A stretch of 7,147 nt of DNA from Comamonadaceae bacterium (GTDB taxonomy: Bacteria; Pseudomonadota; Gammaproteobacteria; Burkholderiales; Burkholderiaceae_C). The notes under the pieces were generated by a model. That model had not been told where the DNA came from, did no database searches, and was given only the letters and a program-made list of their open reading frames with translations. How positions within the stretch are numbered: position 1 is the stretch's first letter; each line of letters starts with the position of its first letter. The stretch is taken from NCBI GenBank assembly GCA_947483455.1, contig CANKNK010000088.1, positions 1 through 7,147 on the forward strand, read 5' to 3'. Position numbers and translations under genes: made by a program. This document shows, in pieces, positions 5,784 to 7,147 of the stretch.

Positions 5784-6914
5784 ATGCAACGCCAAGACCA
5801 TCTGCTTGTATCGCCCAGCCTGGGCTCGCATAAGACGCTGACAAGTTTTCATTTCGGCCAGCCAGGCGCAGGCCCCAAGATTTACATCCAAGCCAGCCTG
5901 CATGCGGAGGAACTTCCGGGCATGTTGGTGGCCTACCATTTGCGGCCACTGCTGGAGCGCTTGGATGCGGCGGGGCAAATCCAAGGCAGCATCGTGCTGG
6001 TGCCTATGGCCAACCCGATCGGCGCGGCGCAGCGGGTACAACACAAACCGGCGGGCCGTTTTGAACTGGACAGCGCCGAAAACTTCAACCGCTTTTACCC
6101 GGACTTTGCGCAGCATATCGCCGATGAAGTGCTGCCAATGCTGGGCAAAGATGCTGCAACCAACGTGGCCTTGGTGCGCCAGGCCATGGGGCGCTATCTG
6201 GCGCAGTGGACACCCAAAACCGAATTGCACAGCCTGCGCCGCACTTTGCTGCAACTGTCGTTTGATGCGGACTATGTGCTGGACTTGCATTGCGACTGCG
6301 AAGCCGTGATGCACTTTTATTGCGAAGAAGCCTGCTGGAGCGCTTTAGCGCCGCTGGCACATTACCTGCAAAGCCAGGCGATTTTGTTGGCCAAAAACTC
6401 GGGTAGTAGCCCTTTTGATGAATGCCTGTCAGGCGTTTGGTGGCGATTGGCCGAGCGGATCGCCGCGCGTGGCCTGGATGTGCCGCTTCCGCAAAGCTGC
6501 CATAGCACCACCATCGAGCTGCGGGGCGAGGCCGAGGTGCAGCACGCTCTGGCGGCGCAGGACGCCACTGCTATTGCCGAATTTTTGCGCGGCCTGGGCG
6601 TGCTGCGCGATACGCCAGCAGCACCCCTGCCCAACCCAGCCTGCCAAGCCACGCCTTTGGCTGGGTCGGAAACTTTGTATGCCAACACGCCGGGGATGGT
6701 GGTGTTTGCGGCCCAGCCGGGCGACATCCTGAAAGTTGGCGATCTGGTGGCCGAAGTAATTGACCCGATTAAGGCCCAAAGTGCGCGCATATGCGCCGGC
6801 GTGGATGGTGTGCTGTATGCCCGCATACGCGACCGCTATGTGACCACTGGTTGCGAATTGGCCAAAATTGCAGGCGCAGTGCCTTTCAAGACCGGCGAAC
6901 TGCTCGGTGCCTGA
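5784..6914 (+). CDS. aotO: AotO-like M14-type zinc deacylase (succinylglutamate desuccinylase/aspartoacylase family)
   Basis: This 376-residue protein belongs to the AstE/AspA branch of the M14 zinc carboxypeptidase fold and resembles the AotO group. Members of the wider family hydrolyse an N-acyl amino acid to the free amino acid and an acid. Visible active-site elements are His40 and Glu43 (HAEE, like the family HGNE zinc motif), Asn102-Arg103 in NFNR (carboxylate binding), His169 in DLHCD as third zinc ligand, and Glu245 in TIELRGE as probable general base. Residues about 298-365 form a second domain with two lipoyl/biotinyl-like halves (GMVVFAAQPGDILKVGD and GVDGVLYARI). There is no signal peptide, so it is expected in the cytoplasm. 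It is placed between permease and ATPase genes, as in the P. aeruginosa aot operon, where I recall aotO is not needed for uptake. The true substrate is unknown; an acylated arginine or ornithine is a guess from context. No clear Shine-Dalgarno is seen; the start lies 12 bases after aotM. Confidence 0.85.
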   Translation: MQRQDHLLVSPSLGSHKTLTSFHFGQPGAGPKIYIQASLHAEELPGMLVAYHLRPLLERLDAAGQIQGSIVLVPMANPIGAAQRVQHKPAGRFELDSAENFNRFYPDFAQHIADEVLPMLGKDAATNVALVRQAMGRYLAQWTPKTELHSLRRTLLQLSFDADYVLDLHCDCEAVMHFYCEEACWSALAPLAHYLQSQAILLAKNSGSSPFDECLSGVWWRLAERIAARGLDVPLPQSCHSTTIELRGEAEVQHALAAQDATAIAEFLRGLGVLRDTPAAPLPNPACQATPLAGSETLYANTPGMVVFAAQPGDILKVGDLVAEVIDPIKAQSARICAGVDGVLYARIRDRYVTTGCELAKIAGAVPFKTGELLGA

Positions 6915-6953
6915 ACCGCCTGCGCGCCTTGCCCCATCAATACCCTAAGCCGT

Positions 6954-7147
6954 ATGAACGCTGTGACCCGCAAACTGCAAATCGACGATATCCATAAACG
7001 CTTTGGCAACAACGAGGTGCTGCGCGGCGTGTCGCTGTCAGCGGATGCCGGCGATGTGATCGCCATCATAGGCAGCTCAGGTTCGGGCAAAAGTACGCTG
7101 CTGCGCTGCATCAATATGCTGGAGCGGCCTCATGCCGGGCGCATTAC
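6954..7147 (+). CDS. aotP: Amino-acid ABC transporter ATP-binding protein, HisP/AotP type, N-terminal part only
   Basis: Sixty-four codons are present before the right edge cuts the gene; the family is usually about 255 residues. The start LQIDDIHKRFGNNEVLRGVS (residues 8-27) is typical of polar amino-acid importer ATPases, with Phe17 at the A-loop position that stacks on adenine. Walker A is GSSGSGKST (40-48; bases 7071-7097). RCINMLERPHAG (51-62) is the usual HisP-like continuation. It should bind the EAA loops of AotQ and AotM and drive import by ATP hydrolysis. It follows aotO by 39 bases on the same strand. No strong Shine-Dalgarno is visible, so the ATG at 6954 is chosen by alignment with the family start. 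Walker B, the LSGGQ signature and the C-terminus lie outside the window. Confidence 0.93.
   Translation, partial: MNAVTRKLQIDDIHKRFGNNEVLRGVSLSADAGDVIAIIGSSGSGKSTLLRCINMLERPHAGRI

Noticed and set aside
5688..6314. Minus-strand frame of 208 codons opposite aotM end and aotO start
   Set aside because: It spans the boundary of two conserved plus-strand genes and has no coherent protein features.

Overview
The window looks like chromosomal DNA of a betaproteobacterium, most likely Burkholderiales (Comamonadaceae-like). This rests on the moderately high GC content, the codon use, and the relatedness of the YgiQ and amino-acid ABC proteins as I recognise them by eye; no database search was run. 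Coding density is high, and no stretch longer than about 160 bases lacks a gene. I see no tRNA, rRNA, CRISPR array, insertion sequence or phage gene.

Left part, minus strand (1-3255): a large radical SAM protein of the YgiQ family (841-3255) is followed, 69 bases downstream on the same strand, by an exported protein that looks like an outer-membrane beta-barrel (771 down to the window edge, so C-terminally cut). No U-tract terminator lies between them, so the pair may be co-transcribed.

Right part, plus strand (3344-7147): an amino-acid importer operon begins 88 bases from the ygiQ start and diverges from it. The order is substrate-binding lipoprotein, HisQ-type permease, HisM-type permease, zinc deacylase-like protein of the AstE/AspA (AotO-like) family, and HisP-type ATPase (cut by the right edge). 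This matches the aotJ-Q-M-O-P order of the Pseudomonas aeruginosa arginine/ornithine uptake operon. The binding protein keeps the acidic, aromatic and arginine pocket residues and the disulfide cysteines of the HisJ/ArgT group, which points to a basic amino acid as ligand. It would deliver ligand to the QM channel, powered by the ATPase. The AotO-like protein is presumably cytoplasmic and could remove an acyl group from the imported compound or a product of it; its substrate is not known.

Regulatory features: a plausible sigma70 promoter for the operon overlaps the start of ygiQ. A strong intrinsic terminator (11-bp stem, U8) lies between the binding-protein gene and the permease genes and probably makes the binding protein more abundant than the membrane components. 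I did not find a clearly new system. The points most worth a second look are the metallohydrolase inside the importer operon, the internal terminator, the lipoprotein form of the binding protein, and the uncharacterised outer-membrane protein.
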